In this document: positions 33,227 through 41,989 of the stretch, in pieces
Position numbering within the stretch: the first letter of the stretch is position 1
Layout of the letters: every line of letters begins with the position of its first letter
Source of the DNA: Spongisporangium articulatum
GTDB lineage: Bacteria > Actinomycetota > Actinomycetes > Actinomycetales > Kineosporiaceae
Assembly: GCF_044465595.1 (NCBI RefSeq)
Contig: NZ_JBITLV010000008.1
Span: 124,001-188,000 of the forward strand
DNA: 64,000 nt
Direction: 5' to 3'
Translations under genes and position numbers: made by a program
Notes under the pieces: generated by a model
Told to the model about the DNA's origin: nothing
What the model saw: only the letters and a program-made list of their open reading frames with translations
The model's database searches: none

Positions 33227-33385
33227 GAACGTGGTCGATCTCTGGGTCAGACAGTAGTCGGCAGCCGCACGGGAAACCTGAGCCGCGGCGACGGCTGTGG
33301 CGCATCGTGAGCCAATCGTGACTCGATCACTCGACATTGTTGTGACAGGTGTGGGACGGGTGTGAAGAGGGCGGCCCGGAGTGCT

Positions 33386-34009
33386 CTACGAGTCGCTCGA
33401 GGAGTCGCCGGGGGCCTGGCCCCCCGGCTGCCACAGCACGTCACCGCCGGGGTTCGCCCGGCGGCAGAGGATGAACAGCAGGTCGCTGAGCCGGTTCAGG
33501 TACTGGGCCGCCAACGGGTTGACGCCACCGTCGGACTCGACTCCGTGCGCCTCGATCGCCGCCCACACCGCCCGCTCGGCACGGCGGGTCACGGTGCGGG
33601 CGACGTGGAGGTAGGCGGCCGCCGGCGTCCCGCCCGGGAGGATGAACGAGCGCAGCGCCGGGAGGTCGGCGTTGTACGTGTCGCAGGCGGCCTCGAGCCG
33701 GTCGACGTACGGCTGCGTGACCCGCAAGGGCGCGGGACTACGCGGGCCGGGGGGTGTGCTCGACAGCGGGACGCACAGGTCGGCCCCGACGTCGAAGAGG
33801 TCGTTCTGGACCTGACGCAACACCCCGACGACCGCCTCGTCGAGCCCCTCGCCCGCCGCGGCCAGGACGACGCCGATCGCGCTGTTCGCCTCGTCCACGT
33901 CGGCGTAGGCGACCAGCCGTGGGTCGTTCTTCGAGGTCCGGCTGAAGTCCCCCAGCGCGGTGGTGCCGTCGTCACCGGTGCGGGTGTAGATCTTGGTCAG
34001 GTTCACCAT
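33386..34009 (-). CDS. Cob(I)alamin adenosyltransferase, PduO type
   Basis: A 207-residue protein that adenosylates cob(I)alamin from ATP, making the cofactor required by the two mutases in this window. N-terminal ATP loop KIYTRTGDDGTTALGDFSRTSKND, VAYADVDEANSAIG, and the late RTVTRRAERAV...NPLAAQYLNRLSDLLFILCR helix carrying the conserved Arg and Asn residues. The order ATR beside murA and after the atp operon is the usual actinobacterial one. Ser/Pro-rich C-terminal tail. ATG 34009 gives the canonical start; the longer frame is antisense to murA. Confidence 0.93.
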   Translation of the reverse strand: MVNLTKIYTRTGDDGTTALGDFSRTSKNDPRLVAYADVDEANSAIGVVLAAAGEGLDEAVVGVLRQVQNDLFDVGADLCVPLSSTPPGPRSPAPLRVTQPYVDRLEAACDTYNADLPALRSFILPGGTPAAAYLHVARTVTRRAERAVWAAIEAHGVESDGGVNPLAAQYLNRLSDLLFILCRRANPGGDVLWQPGGQAPGDSSSDS

Positions 34010-34016
34010 GCGCCAC

Positions 34017-34038
34017 AGACTAGTTCGCCCCCTACGAT
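34017..34038. promoter_or_regulatory. Divergent leaderless promoters of the ATR and murA
   Basis: Minus-strand TAGTCT (34022-34017) ends seven bases before the adenosyltransferase ATG, and plus-strand TACGAT (34033-34038) ends eight bases before the murA GTG. Neither gene has a ribosome-binding site. The two -10 elements lie only ten bases apart, so their polymerases would exclude each other. Confidence 0.45.
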
Positions 34039-34046
34039 CGCTTCTC

Positions 34047-35327
34047 GTGGAAGCGTTCCGGATCGTCGGTGGCACCCGCCTGCAGGGCGACGTGCGCGTC
34101 CCCGGGGCGAAGAACAGCGTCCTGAAACTGATGGCCGCGGCGCTGCTGGCCGAGGGCACCTGCACCCTGGTCGACGTCCCGGACATCCTCGACGTGCGGA
34201 TCATGGCCGAACTGCTGAACCGGCTCGGCTGCGAGGTGGCCTACGAGATCGGGCGCGGCACGCTGAGCGTGACCGTGCCGAGCGGCCCGGGGCACCGCGC
34301 CGACTACGACCTCGTCCGGGCCATGCGCGCCTCGATCTCCGTACTCGGGCCGCTGCTGGCCCGCCAGCACGCCGCCGAGGTCGCGCTGCCCGGTGGGGAC
34401 GCGATCGGCTCCCGGGGCCTCGACATGCACGTGCAGGGTCTGCAGGCGCTCGGCGCGGAGGTCGAGCTGCGGCACGGCTACCTGGTCGCCGAGGCGCCCC
34501 GCGGGCTGATCGGCGCGGAGGTCCGGCTCGAGTTCCCCAGCGTCGGCGCGACCGAGAACCTCGTGATGGCGGCGGTTCTCGCGAAGGGCCGGACCGTGCT
34601 CGACAACGTGGCCCGCGAACCCGAGGTCGTCGACCTGTGCCGGATGCTGCGCCGGATGGGCGCCCGGATCGAGGGCGTCGCGGGCAGCACCCTCGAGATC
34701 GAGGGCGTCGAGGGGCTGCACCCGGTCGAGCACCGGGTGGTGCCCGACCGGATCGCCGCCGGCACCTGGGCCTTCGCAGCCGCCATGACCGGCGGGGACG
34801 TCGTGGTGCGCGGTGGTGAGTCGGGTCACCTCGAGCTGGTGCTCGACAAGCTGACGGACGCCGGGGCGCAGGTGTCCGACGCCATGGACGGTTTCCGGGT
34901 GGTCGGGCCGCAGCGGCCCCGCTCGGTCGACGTCGCCACGCTGCCCTACCCCGGCTTCCCCACGGACCTGCAGCCGTTCATGGTGGCGCTGATGGCGGTC
35001 GCCGACGGCGCGTCGATGATCACCGAGAACCTGTTCGAGGCCCGGTTCCGCTTCGTCCAGGAGATCGCCCGGCTCGGCGCGCAGGTGCGGGTCGACGGGC
35101 ACCACGCCTACGTACGCGGGGTCCCCGGCCTGTCGGGGGCGCCGGTCGAGGCCAGCGACATCCGAGCCGGGGCCGCACTGGTGCTGGCCGGGCTGGTCGC
35201 CGACGGCGAGACGACCGTGCACGAGGTCGCGCACATCGACCGCGGGTACGACGGCCTGGAGGTCGCGCTGCGCGGCCTCGGTGCGGACGTGCAGCGGATC
35301 GGCGTCCCGGCGGTCGAGCCGATCTAG
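34047..35327 (+). CDS. murA: UDP-N-acetylglucosamine 1-carboxyvinyltransferase
   Basis: A 426-residue MurA, first committed step of peptidoglycan synthesis (enolpyruvyl transfer from PEP to UDP-GlcNAc). VPGAKNSVLKLMAA with the catalytic Lys, RAMRASISVLGPLLAR, and PYPGFPTDLQPF with ITENLFEARFRFVQEI are typical. The catalytic loop reads LPGGDAIGSR: Asp118 replaces the usual Cys. The same substitution is known in Mycobacterium tuberculosis and prevents fosfomycin alkylation. GTG start with a -10-like TACGAT just upstream. Confidence 0.96.
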   Translation: MEAFRIVGGTRLQGDVRVPGAKNSVLKLMAAALLAEGTCTLVDVPDILDVRIMAELLNRLGCEVAYEIGRGTLSVTVPSGPGHRADYDLVRAMRASISVLGPLLARQHAAEVALPGGDAIGSRGLDMHVQGLQALGAEVELRHGYLVAEAPRGLIGAEVRLEFPSVGATENLVMAAVLAKGRTVLDNVAREPEVVDLCRMLRRMGARIEGVAGSTLEIEGVEGLHPVEHRVVPDRIAAGTWAFAAAMTGGDVVVRGGESGHLELVLDKLTDAGAQVSDAMDGFRVVGPQRPRSVDVATLPYPGFPTDLQPFMVALMAVADGASMITENLFEARFRFVQEIARLGAQVRVDGHHAYVRGVPGLSGAPVEASDIRAGAALVLAGLVADGETTVHEVAHIDRGYDGLEVALRGLGADVQRIGVPAVEPI

Positions 35328-35332
35328 CCGCC

Positions 35333-36886
35333 CTAGCCGATCGCCGCGCCGAACCGGGAGCCGCCGCTCACGGTCCAGGCCGTCCCGGCCTTGGTGCTGA
35401 GGCCGAACAGCGTGTCCCACGTCAGGTCGAACACGGCCCCGGCCGGGTAGCCCTTGTCGTCGGGAACCCCGAGCCGGAGCGTCCCCCGGTCGGCCAGTAC
35501 CGATCCGAACCGTTCGCCGGCCTCCGCCTTGCCGGGTACGCCCGTCGAGTCCTGGGTGACGAAGACGTCGTCCGAGCCGCGCGCCCCCGACGTGGTGAAC
35601 ACGATGCCCGCCACGCCCCCGACGTCCTTCAGGTCGCCGACGTCCTCCCCCGGCACCCCGGCCGCCAGGCTGAGCTCGATGAAGTCGTGCTGGACCGAAC
35701 CGATCGCGACGCTCGCCCCGAACCGGTCACCGGCCTCCGCGGTCCCCGAGATCCCCTTCGAGTCCTGCCCCACGACCGTGTTCAGGATGTCCTTGTCACC
35801 GAAGCGCAGCAGCTGGACCGATCCGGCGTCCTTGGCCTTCCCGACGTCCTCCCCCGGGATGCCGACCGCGACCCAGGGGACCAGCGTCGCCGGCTCGCGG
35901 CCCACCGCGAGCGCGGCGCCGAACTCGTCACCCGCCTCAGCGGCACCGGCCACCCCGGGCGTGGCCTGGCTGAGCGTGTCCCCCTCCACCTGCGCCGCGG
36001 TGAGCGGACTCACCAGGAGCTCGACCGCACCTGCGCCCTCGTTCTCGCCCGGCACACCCACCATCAGGTCCTGGCAGGGTCGGATCGCGTTGGTGCACGC
36101 CCCCGACAGACCCGAGCCGAAGACCAGGCTGCTGCCGAACGCGTCGCCAGCCTCGGCGACCCCGGTGACGCCCGCCGTGTCCTGGCTGACGAACAGCGAC
36201 TTGTCGGTGGTCGCCGTGTCGTCGAACGACAACAGCACCACGCCCCCGGCCCGGGCCCGGCCACCGACCGGCAGGCCGGGTACCCCGATCGCGAGCTGGG
36301 CGTATCGCTCCCGACCCGTCTCGCCCGCCCCGTTGCGATCGATGTCGCTGGCGAGCGCGAGCGCGGCGCCGTAGCGCGAACCACTGCTGCGCGGCCCGGC
36401 GAAACCGTTACCGGAGATGGTCTTCGGTGCACGGCCGGAGCCCAGACCGTCGGGGCCGCCGAAGAGGATTTCGACCTGGCCGACGTCCGTGAACTCACCG
36501 AGGTTCTCGCCCGGCGTCCCGACCACGACGTCCGCACACTTGTCGCCGTCGACGAAGCCGACGGCCAGGGTCTGGCCGAACCCGTCGTTGGTCTCGGCCG
36601 TACCGCCGGCCTGGGCCGAACCCTGGGCGATGGTGGTCGACGACCCGAACCCGCCGCCGGCCTTGCCGTACCGCACGTCGATCCGCCCGGCCTTGGCCCT
36701 GCCGGAGACGGTCGCCCCCGGGTCGCCGGCCACCTGGTCGGCTACACCGTCGCCGTTGAAGTCGCCGGTGCCACCGGTGTCGACGCACGCGACGGCCGCG
36801 TGGGCCGGGCCGCTCGCGGCGACCAGGGAGCCCAGCCCCAGGACGGCGATCGAGCAGGCGGCGAGAACACGGGTGGCGGGGCTCAC
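35333..36886 (-). CDS. Secreted FG-GAP (integrin alpha-like) repeat protein
   Basis: A 517-residue exported protein. The signal peptide spans residues 1-~30 ending AHA-A. The mature part is a beta-propeller-like series of at least six repeats pairing a DRFGASVAIG-type FG-GAP strand with a VGVPGEDVG segment; an early TGDFNGDGVADQV is a calcium-binding loop. Two Cys near SGACTNAIRPCQ may bridge. Such proteins bind ligands or calcium at the surface; no catalytic motif is seen. GTG 36886 was chosen because GGAGG precedes it; an ATG at 36910 is the alternative. It interrupts the usual murA-DUF2550 neighbourhood. Confidence 0.85.
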   Translation of the reverse strand: MSPATRVLAACSIAVLGLGSLVAASGPAHAAVACVDTGGTGDFNGDGVADQVAGDPGATVSGRAKAGRIDVRYGKAGGGFGSSTTIAQGSAQAGGTAETNDGFGQTLAVGFVDGDKCADVVVGTPGENLGEFTDVGQVEILFGGPDGLGSGRAPKTISGNGFAGPRSSGSRYGAALALASDIDRNGAGETGRERYAQLAIGVPGLPVGGRARAGGVVLLSFDDTATTDKSLFVSQDTAGVTGVAEAGDAFGSSLVFGSGLSGACTNAIRPCQDLMVGVPGENEGAGAVELLVSPLTAAQVEGDTLSQATPGVAGAAEAGDEFGAALAVGREPATLVPWVAVGIPGEDVGKAKDAGSVQLLRFGDKDILNTVVGQDSKGISGTAEAGDRFGASVAIGSVQHDFIELSLAAGVPGEDVGDLKDVGGVAGIVFTTSGARGSDDVFVTQDSTGVPGKAEAGERFGSVLADRGTLRLGVPDDKGYPAGAVFDLTWDTLFGLSTKAGTAWTVSGGSRFGAAIG

Positions 36887-36994
36887 GGGCACCTCCGGAC
36901 GAGCTGCCATGACCCCCGTGGCCAGTGCAGTGGGGCGAAATCCTGATGAACCCCGCCCCACCGCGTCAAGTCCGACCCGTCCCGAACGGGCGTA

Positions 36995-37462
36995 TCAGCG
37001 GGTGTACGAGGCGAACCCGGGGGGCGCGGACTCCAGCCAGGTCGCGAACCCGTTGTAGGCCTGCTCGCTCATCGCGAACTCGATGATCTCGCGATCCGCA
37101 TCGGAGCCGTAGCGACAGCGTACGACCACCGAGTCCGGCAGGATCGAGTCCAGTTCGGTGTCGGTGGGTTCACGCCGCTCGACGACCTCGAGCCGGCCGC
37201 GCTCCAGGACCCGCCGCGGACGCAGCGTCAGCGTGAAGACCCGGAACCACTCGAGGTTCTCGCCGCTGTAGCGGGCCACCCCCAGGATCCACCCGCCCGG
37301 CTTCCCGGTCGGGTGCTTGCGCAGGGCGCAGTCGAAGCTGACCAGGTCGCGCCCGAGCGCGTAGCGGCGTCCGACGACCGCTCCCAGGGCCAGGCCGAGC
37401 AGGAGCAGCAGCGTCAGGACAACGATGACAGGGGCGGCGACGTACTCCGAGAACCCGCCCAT
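36995..37462 (-). CDS. DUF2550 family membrane-anchored protein
   Basis: A 155-residue protein with one N-terminal transmembrane helix (~10-31) and a cytoplasmic beta-rich domain starting RRYALGRDLVSFDCALR, the DUF2550 pattern. In actinobacteria this gene regularly follows atpC (Rv1312-like position), and that position is kept here. Function unknown; a role linked to the ATP synthase is suggested only by the neighbourhood. Confidence 0.88.
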   Translation of the reverse strand: MGGFSEYVAAPVIVVLTLLLLLGLALGAVVGRRYALGRDLVSFDCALRKHPTGKPGGWILGVARYSGENLEWFRVFTLTLRPRRVLERGRLEVVERREPTDTELDSILPDSVVVRCRYGSDADREIIEFAMSEQAYNGFATWLESAPPGFASYTR

Positions 37463-37526
37463 AGCGCCTCGACCCGCTTACCGATGCTCGACCTGTTGCC
37501 CGACCCGACGCCTACGCTGACCGTTC

Positions 37527-37784
37527 TCAGCCCAGCGTGGCGTCCTGGGAGACGATCGTGACGCGGTCGTGCTCGACGGACAAGAAGCCGTCCTGCACGG
37601 TAGCCGCGACCGTCTCCCCCGAGCCGGTCAGGATCTGGACCTGGCCCGCGGCCAGGATCGCCAGCGTCGGGGCGTGCCCGGTCAGGATGCCGATGTCACC
37701 CTCGACCGTGCGGGCGATGACCCGCGTGGCCTCGCCCTGCCACAGGCGCTCCTCGGCGCTGACGACGTCGACCTGGAGAGCCAT
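37527..37784 (-). CDS. atpC: ATP synthase epsilon subunit, lacking the C-terminal helices
   Basis: An 85-residue epsilon subunit of the F1 rotor. The N-terminal beta-sandwich is intact (LQVDVVSAEERLWQGEATRVIARTVEGD, GILTGHAPTLAILAAG, DGFLSVEHDRVTIVSQ). Typical subunits have ~120-135 residues because two alpha helices follow; here the stop comes right after the sandwich. The missing part normally provides the self-inhibitory up-state. Its ATG shares one base with the atpD stop, so translation is coupled. Confidence 0.93.
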   Translation of the reverse strand: MALQVDVVSAEERLWQGEATRVIARTVEGDIGILTGHAPTLAILAAGQVQILTGSGETVAATVQDGFLSVEHDRVTIVSQDATLG

Positions 37785-39244
37785 CAGGCACCCGTCTCCT
37801 TCTGGATCTGGTCCCACTTGCGCTCGACGTCGTCGAGGCCACCGCACATGAAGAAGGCCTGCTCGGCGACGTGGTCGTACTCGCCGTCACAGATCTTCGT
37901 GAAGGCCTCGACGGTCTCGTTCACCGGGACGGTCGAACCCTCGATGCCGGTGAACTGCTTGGCGACGTAGGTGTTCTGCGACAGGAACCGCTGCAGGCGG
38001 CGCGCCCGGGAGACGACGATCTTGTCCTCCTCGGACAGCTCGTCGACACCCAGCAGCGCGATGATGTCCTGCAGTTCCTTGTTGCGCTGGAGGATCTGCT
38101 TGACCCGGATCGCCGTGTCGTAGTGCGCCTGGCCGATGTAGCGCGGGTCCAGGATGCGCGAGGTCGAGGTCAGCGGGTCCACGGCCGGGTAGATGCCCAG
38201 CGACGCGATCTCGCGGGACAGCTCGGTGGTCGCGTCGAGGTGCGCGAAGGTGGTCGCCGGGGCCGGGTCGGTGTAGTCGTCGGCCGGCACGTAGATCGCC
38301 TGCAGCGAGGTGATCGAGTGACCGCGGGTCGAGGTGATCCGCTCCTGGAGCGTGCCCATCTCGTCCGCCAGGTTCGGCTGGTAACCCACGGCCGACGGCA
38401 TCCGGCCGAGCAGCGTGGAGACCTCGGAACCGGCCTGCGTGAACCGGAAGATGTTGTCGATGAAGAGCAGCACGTCCTGCTTCTGCACGTCGCGGAAGTA
38501 CTCCGCCATCGTCAGCGCGGACAGCGCGACCCGCAGCCGGGTGCCCGGCGGCTCGTCCATCTGACCGAAGACCAGGGCGGTCTGGCCGAGGACGCCGGCC
38601 TCGTCCATCTCCTTGATCAGGTCGTTGCCCTCACGGGTGCGCTCGCCGACGCCGGCGAACACGGACACACCGCCGTGGTCGCGCGCCACGCGGGCGATCA
38701 TCTCCTGGATCAGCACCGTCTTGCCGACACCGGCGCCGCCGAACAGGCCGATCTTGCCGCCCTGCACGTACGGGGTGAGCAGGTCGATGACCTTGATGCC
38801 GGTCTGGAACATCTCGGTCTTGGACTCGAGCTGGTCGAAGGCCGGGGGCTTGCGGTGGATCGGCCAGCGCTCGGTGACCTGCAGGTCCGAGGTCGGGACG
38901 TCGAGCGAGTCGCCCATGGTGTTGAAGACGTGCCCGAGGGTCACGTCGCCGACCGGCACGGAGATCGACTCGCCGCTGTCGGTCACGGTCATGCCGCGGA
39001 CCAGGCCGTCGGTCGGCTTCAGCGCGATGGCGCGCACGACGTTGTCGCCGATGTGCTGGGCGACCTCGAGCCAGAGCTTGATCGGCTCGCCGCTCAGCTC
39101 GTAGTCGATGTAGAGCGCGTTGTAGATCTCGGGGATCGCGTCGGCGGGGAACTCGATGTCGACGACGGGCCCGATGACCCGCGCGACGCGGCCGGCGCCG
39201 GCCTCGGTCGAGGAGGCCTCGTTCTCGGTGACGGTGGCGGTCAT
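37784..39244 (-). CDS. atpD: ATP synthase beta subunit
   Basis: A 486-residue catalytic F1 subunit. Walker A GGAGVGKTVLIQE, the catalytic Glu in GVGERTREGND, Walker B ALFIDNIF-type LLFIDNIFRFTQAGSE, and ALVFGQMDEPPGTR. A slightly long N-terminus (ENEASSTEAGAGR) precedes the beta barrel. Good GGGAGAAG ribosome-binding site. Part of the atpIBEFHAGDC-order operon. Confidence 0.98.
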   Translation of the reverse strand: MTATVTENEASSTEAGAGRVARVIGPVVDIEFPADAIPEIYNALYIDYELSGEPIKLWLEVAQHIGDNVVRAIALKPTDGLVRGMTVTDSGESISVPVGDVTLGHVFNTMGDSLDVPTSDLQVTERWPIHRKPPAFDQLESKTEMFQTGIKVIDLLTPYVQGGKIGLFGGAGVGKTVLIQEMIARVARDHGGVSVFAGVGERTREGNDLIKEMDEAGVLGQTALVFGQMDEPPGTRLRVALSALTMAEYFRDVQKQDVLLFIDNIFRFTQAGSEVSTLLGRMPSAVGYQPNLADEMGTLQERITSTRGHSITSLQAIYVPADDYTDPAPATTFAHLDATTELSREIASLGIYPAVDPLTSTSRILDPRYIGQAHYDTAIRVKQILQRNKELQDIIALLGVDELSEEDKIVVSRARRLQRFLSQNTYVAKQFTGIEGSTVPVNETVEAFTKICDGEYDHVAEQAFFMCGGLDDVERKWDQIQKETGA

Positions 39245-39322
39245 TGCGTCTTCTCCCTGCTGTACCGACTGCGTTGGTCGACGGTCGAAAGGTCTGGTGG
39301 CCTGCTCGGCCGGGTCAGGTGG

Positions 39323-40219
39323 TCAGGAGCCGGCGAGGGCGTCGGCCCCGCCGACGATCTCGCTGATCTCCTGGGTGATCTCGGCCTGGCGGGCCTGGTT
39401 GGCCAACCGGGTGTACGTGCGGATGAGTTCCTTGGCGTTGTCGGACGCCGACTTCATGGCCCGCTGGCGGGCCGCCAGCTCCGAGGCCGAGGCCTGCAGC
39501 AGCGCGTTGAAGATGCGGGCGTCCACGTACTTCGGCAGCAGCGCGTCCAGCACCTCGGCCGCGTTCGGCTCGAACTCGTAGAGCGGCAGGACGTCCTCGG
39601 GTGCCGGGGGCTCGTCACCCTCGACGACCTCCAGGGGCAGCAATCGGATGACCTCGGGCTGCTGGGTGACCATGCTGACGAACCGGGTGAAGACGATGTG
39701 GATCTCGTCGATCCCGCCGTCCTCGTAGTCGGCCAGGAAGTCCGCCACCAGGCGCTCACCGATCTCGCGGGCGTGCTCGAACCGCGGAGAGTCGGAGAAG
39801 CCGGTCCACTCGGCCCGGATGTCCCGGCGACGGAACCTCAGGAAGGCCACCGCCTTGCGCCCGGAGGCGTAGGTGACGACGTCCTTGCCCTCGTCGCGCA
39901 GGCGCTTGGTCAGCTCCTCCGCCGCCTTGAGAGCGTTCGAGGAGTACGCCCCGGCCATGCCCCGGTCGCTCGTGACGACCAGGACGCCGGCCCGGCGGAC
40001 CTGCTCCTTCTCCGTGGTGAGCAGGTGCTCCACGTTGGAGAAGGTGGCCACCGCCGAGACGGCGCGGGTGATCGCCCGGGCGTACGGCGTCGAGGACGAC
40101 ACCGCCTGGCGCGCCTTGCTGATCCGCGAGGTGGCGATCAGCTCCATCGCGCGGAAGATGCGCTCCAGCGAAGCCGTGGAACGGATCTTCGCGCGGTACT
40201 CCCGCTGCTGCGCTCCCAT
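39323..40219 (-). CDS. atpG: ATP synthase gamma subunit
   Basis: A 298-residue central-stalk subunit. N-terminal helix QQREYRAKIRSTASLERIFRAMELIATSRISKA and C-terminal AMKSASDNAKELIRTYTRLANQARQAEITQEI form the antiparallel coiled coil that rotates inside the alpha3beta3 ring. A central acidic insertion (EVVEGDEPPAPEDVLP) resembles the extra loop found in mycobacterial gamma subunits. Confidence 0.97.
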   Translation of the reverse strand: MGAQQREYRAKIRSTASLERIFRAMELIATSRISKARQAVSSSTPYARAITRAVSAVATFSNVEHLLTTEKEQVRRAGVLVVTSDRGMAGAYSSNALKAAEELTKRLRDEGKDVVTYASGRKAVAFLRFRRRDIRAEWTGFSDSPRFEHAREIGERLVADFLADYEDGGIDEIHIVFTRFVSMVTQQPEVIRLLPLEVVEGDEPPAPEDVLPLYEFEPNAAEVLDALLPKYVDARIFNALLQASASELAARQRAMKSASDNAKELIRTYTRLANQARQAEITQEISEIVGGADALAGS

Positions 40220-40268
40220 GTCTTCCTGCTCTCCCTAGACCGTCTGTCGAAGCGGAACCGGTTACGGC

Positions 40269-41900
40269 TCAGTGCTTCTGCTTGACGATCTGCTCCTGCT
40301 CGATGTCCTCGTCGGCGGTCGCCTCGTGCTCCTCGTGACCGGCGTGGACGCCGCCGTCGCCACCGGTGAACCCGGCGGTGAAGGCCTCGACCTCGGTCTC
40401 CAGCGCGGCGGCGGTGTCGTCGCTCCACTGGTTCGTCTCGGCGATGGTCTTCAGGATGCTGGTCGAGCGACGCAGGTGGTCGAGGAACTCGCGCTCGAAC
40501 CGGCTCACGTCGCTCGCCTCGATGACGTCGAGCTTGCCCGAGGTCCCCAGCCAGACCGAGACGACCTGCTCCTCGGTCGGGTACGGCGAGTACTGCGGCT
40601 GCTTGAACAGCTCCATCAGGCGCTGGCCGCGGGCCAGCTGCTGACGCGAGGCGGCGTCCAGGTCGGAGGCGAACATCGCGAACGCCTCGAGCGCGCGGAA
40701 CTGCGCCAGGTCGACCTTCAGCGAGCCGGTGACCTTCTTCATCGCCTTGGTCATGGCGTCACCGCCGACCCGCGAGACCGAGATGCCGACGTCCACCGCG
40801 GGGCGCTGGTTGGCGTTGAACAGGTCGGACTGGAGGAAGATCTGGCCGTCGGTGATCGAGATGACGTTGGTCGGGATGTACGCCGACACGTCGTTGGCCT
40901 TGGTCTCGATGATCGGCAGCCCGGTCATCGACCCGGCCCCCAGGTCGTCCGAGAGCTTCGCGCAGCGCTCGAGCAGCCGGCTGTGCAGGTAGAAGACGTC
41001 GCCGGGGTAGGCCTCGCGGCCCGGCGGGCGGCGCAGCAGCAGCGACACCGCGCGGTAGGCCTCGGCCTGCTTGCTCAGGTCGTCGAAGATGATCAGGACG
41101 TGCTTGCCGGCGTACATCCAGTGCTGGCCGATGGCCGAACCGGTGTACGGCGCCAGGTACTTGAAGCCCGCCGGGTCGGACGCCGGGGACGCGACGATCG
41201 TCGTGTACTCCAGGGCGCCGGCCTCCTCGAGCGCACCGCGCACGGAGGAGATCGTCGAGCCCTTCTGGCCGATCGCGACGTAGATGCAGCGGACCTGCTT
41301 GCTCGGGTCGCCGCTGTCCCAGTTGGCCTTCTGGTTGATGATCGTGTCGATCGCGATCGCCGTCTTGCCGGTCTGGCGGTCGCCGATGATCAGCTGGCGC
41401 TGGCCGCGCCCGATCGGGGTCATCGAGTCGATGGCCTTGATGCCGGTCTGCAGCGGCTCGTGCACCGACTTGCGCTGGACGACGGAGGGCGCCTGGAGCT
41501 CCAGGGCGCGGCGGCTCTCGGCCTCGATCTCGCCGAGACCGTCGATCGGGGTGCCCAGCGGGTCGACGACCCGGCCGAGGAACTTGTCGCCGACGGGCAC
41601 GGAGAGGACCTCGCCGGTCCGCTTGACCTCCTGGCCCTCCTCGATGCCGCTGAACTCACCGAGGACGACGACGCCGATCTCGCGCACGTCGAGGGTCTGG
41701 GCCAGGCCCAGGGTGCCGTCCTCGAACTCCAGCAGCTCGTTGGCCATCACGCTCGGCAGGCCCTCGACGATGGCGATGCCGTCGCGCGCCTCGGCGACCC
41801 GGCCCACCTCCTCGCGGGCGGCCGACTCGGCGTCGTAGGACTGGACGAAGGCGTCCAGGGCGTCCCGGATCTCCTCGGGACGGATGGTGAGCTCCGCCAT
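40269..41900 (-). CDS. atpA: ATP synthase alpha subunit
   Basis: A 543-residue non-catalytic nucleotide-binding F1 subunit. Walker A GDRQTGKTAIAID, VYVAIGQKGST-type CIYVAIGQKGSTIS, and SRVGGDAMTKAMKKV with the conserved Arg. The C-terminus is extended by ~35 acidic and His-rich residues (EHEATADEDIEQEQIV); mycobacterial alpha subunits also have a C-terminal extension that restrains ATP hydrolysis, though this tail is different in sequence. Confidence 0.98.
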   Translation of the reverse strand: MAELTIRPEEIRDALDAFVQSYDAESAAREEVGRVAEARDGIAIVEGLPSVMANELLEFEDGTLGLAQTLDVREIGVVVLGEFSGIEEGQEVKRTGEVLSVPVGDKFLGRVVDPLGTPIDGLGEIEAESRRALELQAPSVVQRKSVHEPLQTGIKAIDSMTPIGRGQRQLIIGDRQTGKTAIAIDTIINQKANWDSGDPSKQVRCIYVAIGQKGSTISSVRGALEEAGALEYTTIVASPASDPAGFKYLAPYTGSAIGQHWMYAGKHVLIIFDDLSKQAEAYRAVSLLLRRPPGREAYPGDVFYLHSRLLERCAKLSDDLGAGSMTGLPIIETKANDVSAYIPTNVISITDGQIFLQSDLFNANQRPAVDVGISVSRVGGDAMTKAMKKVTGSLKVDLAQFRALEAFAMFASDLDAASRQQLARGQRLMELFKQPQYSPYPTEEQVVSVWLGTSGKLDVIEASDVSRFEREFLDHLRRSTSILKTIAETNQWSDDTAAALETEVEAFTAGFTGGDGGVHAGHEEHEATADEDIEQEQIVKQKH

Positions 41901-41989
41901 CTGGAATCCCCTGCTCTCTGTTCGTCTTGGCCCGTCGGGCCGAGCTGCTTTCGGTCTGAGTTCTAGGTCTGTGCTGTAGCTGTTTGCGG

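Noticed and set aside
24717..34009. Cobalamin riboswitch near ecm or the adenosyltransferase
   Set aside because: The upstream gaps are too short and no B12-box-like sequence was found; both genes look leaderless.
37871..40285. 804-residue plus-strand open frame
   Set aside because: Antisense to atpD and atpG, with no domain-like segments.
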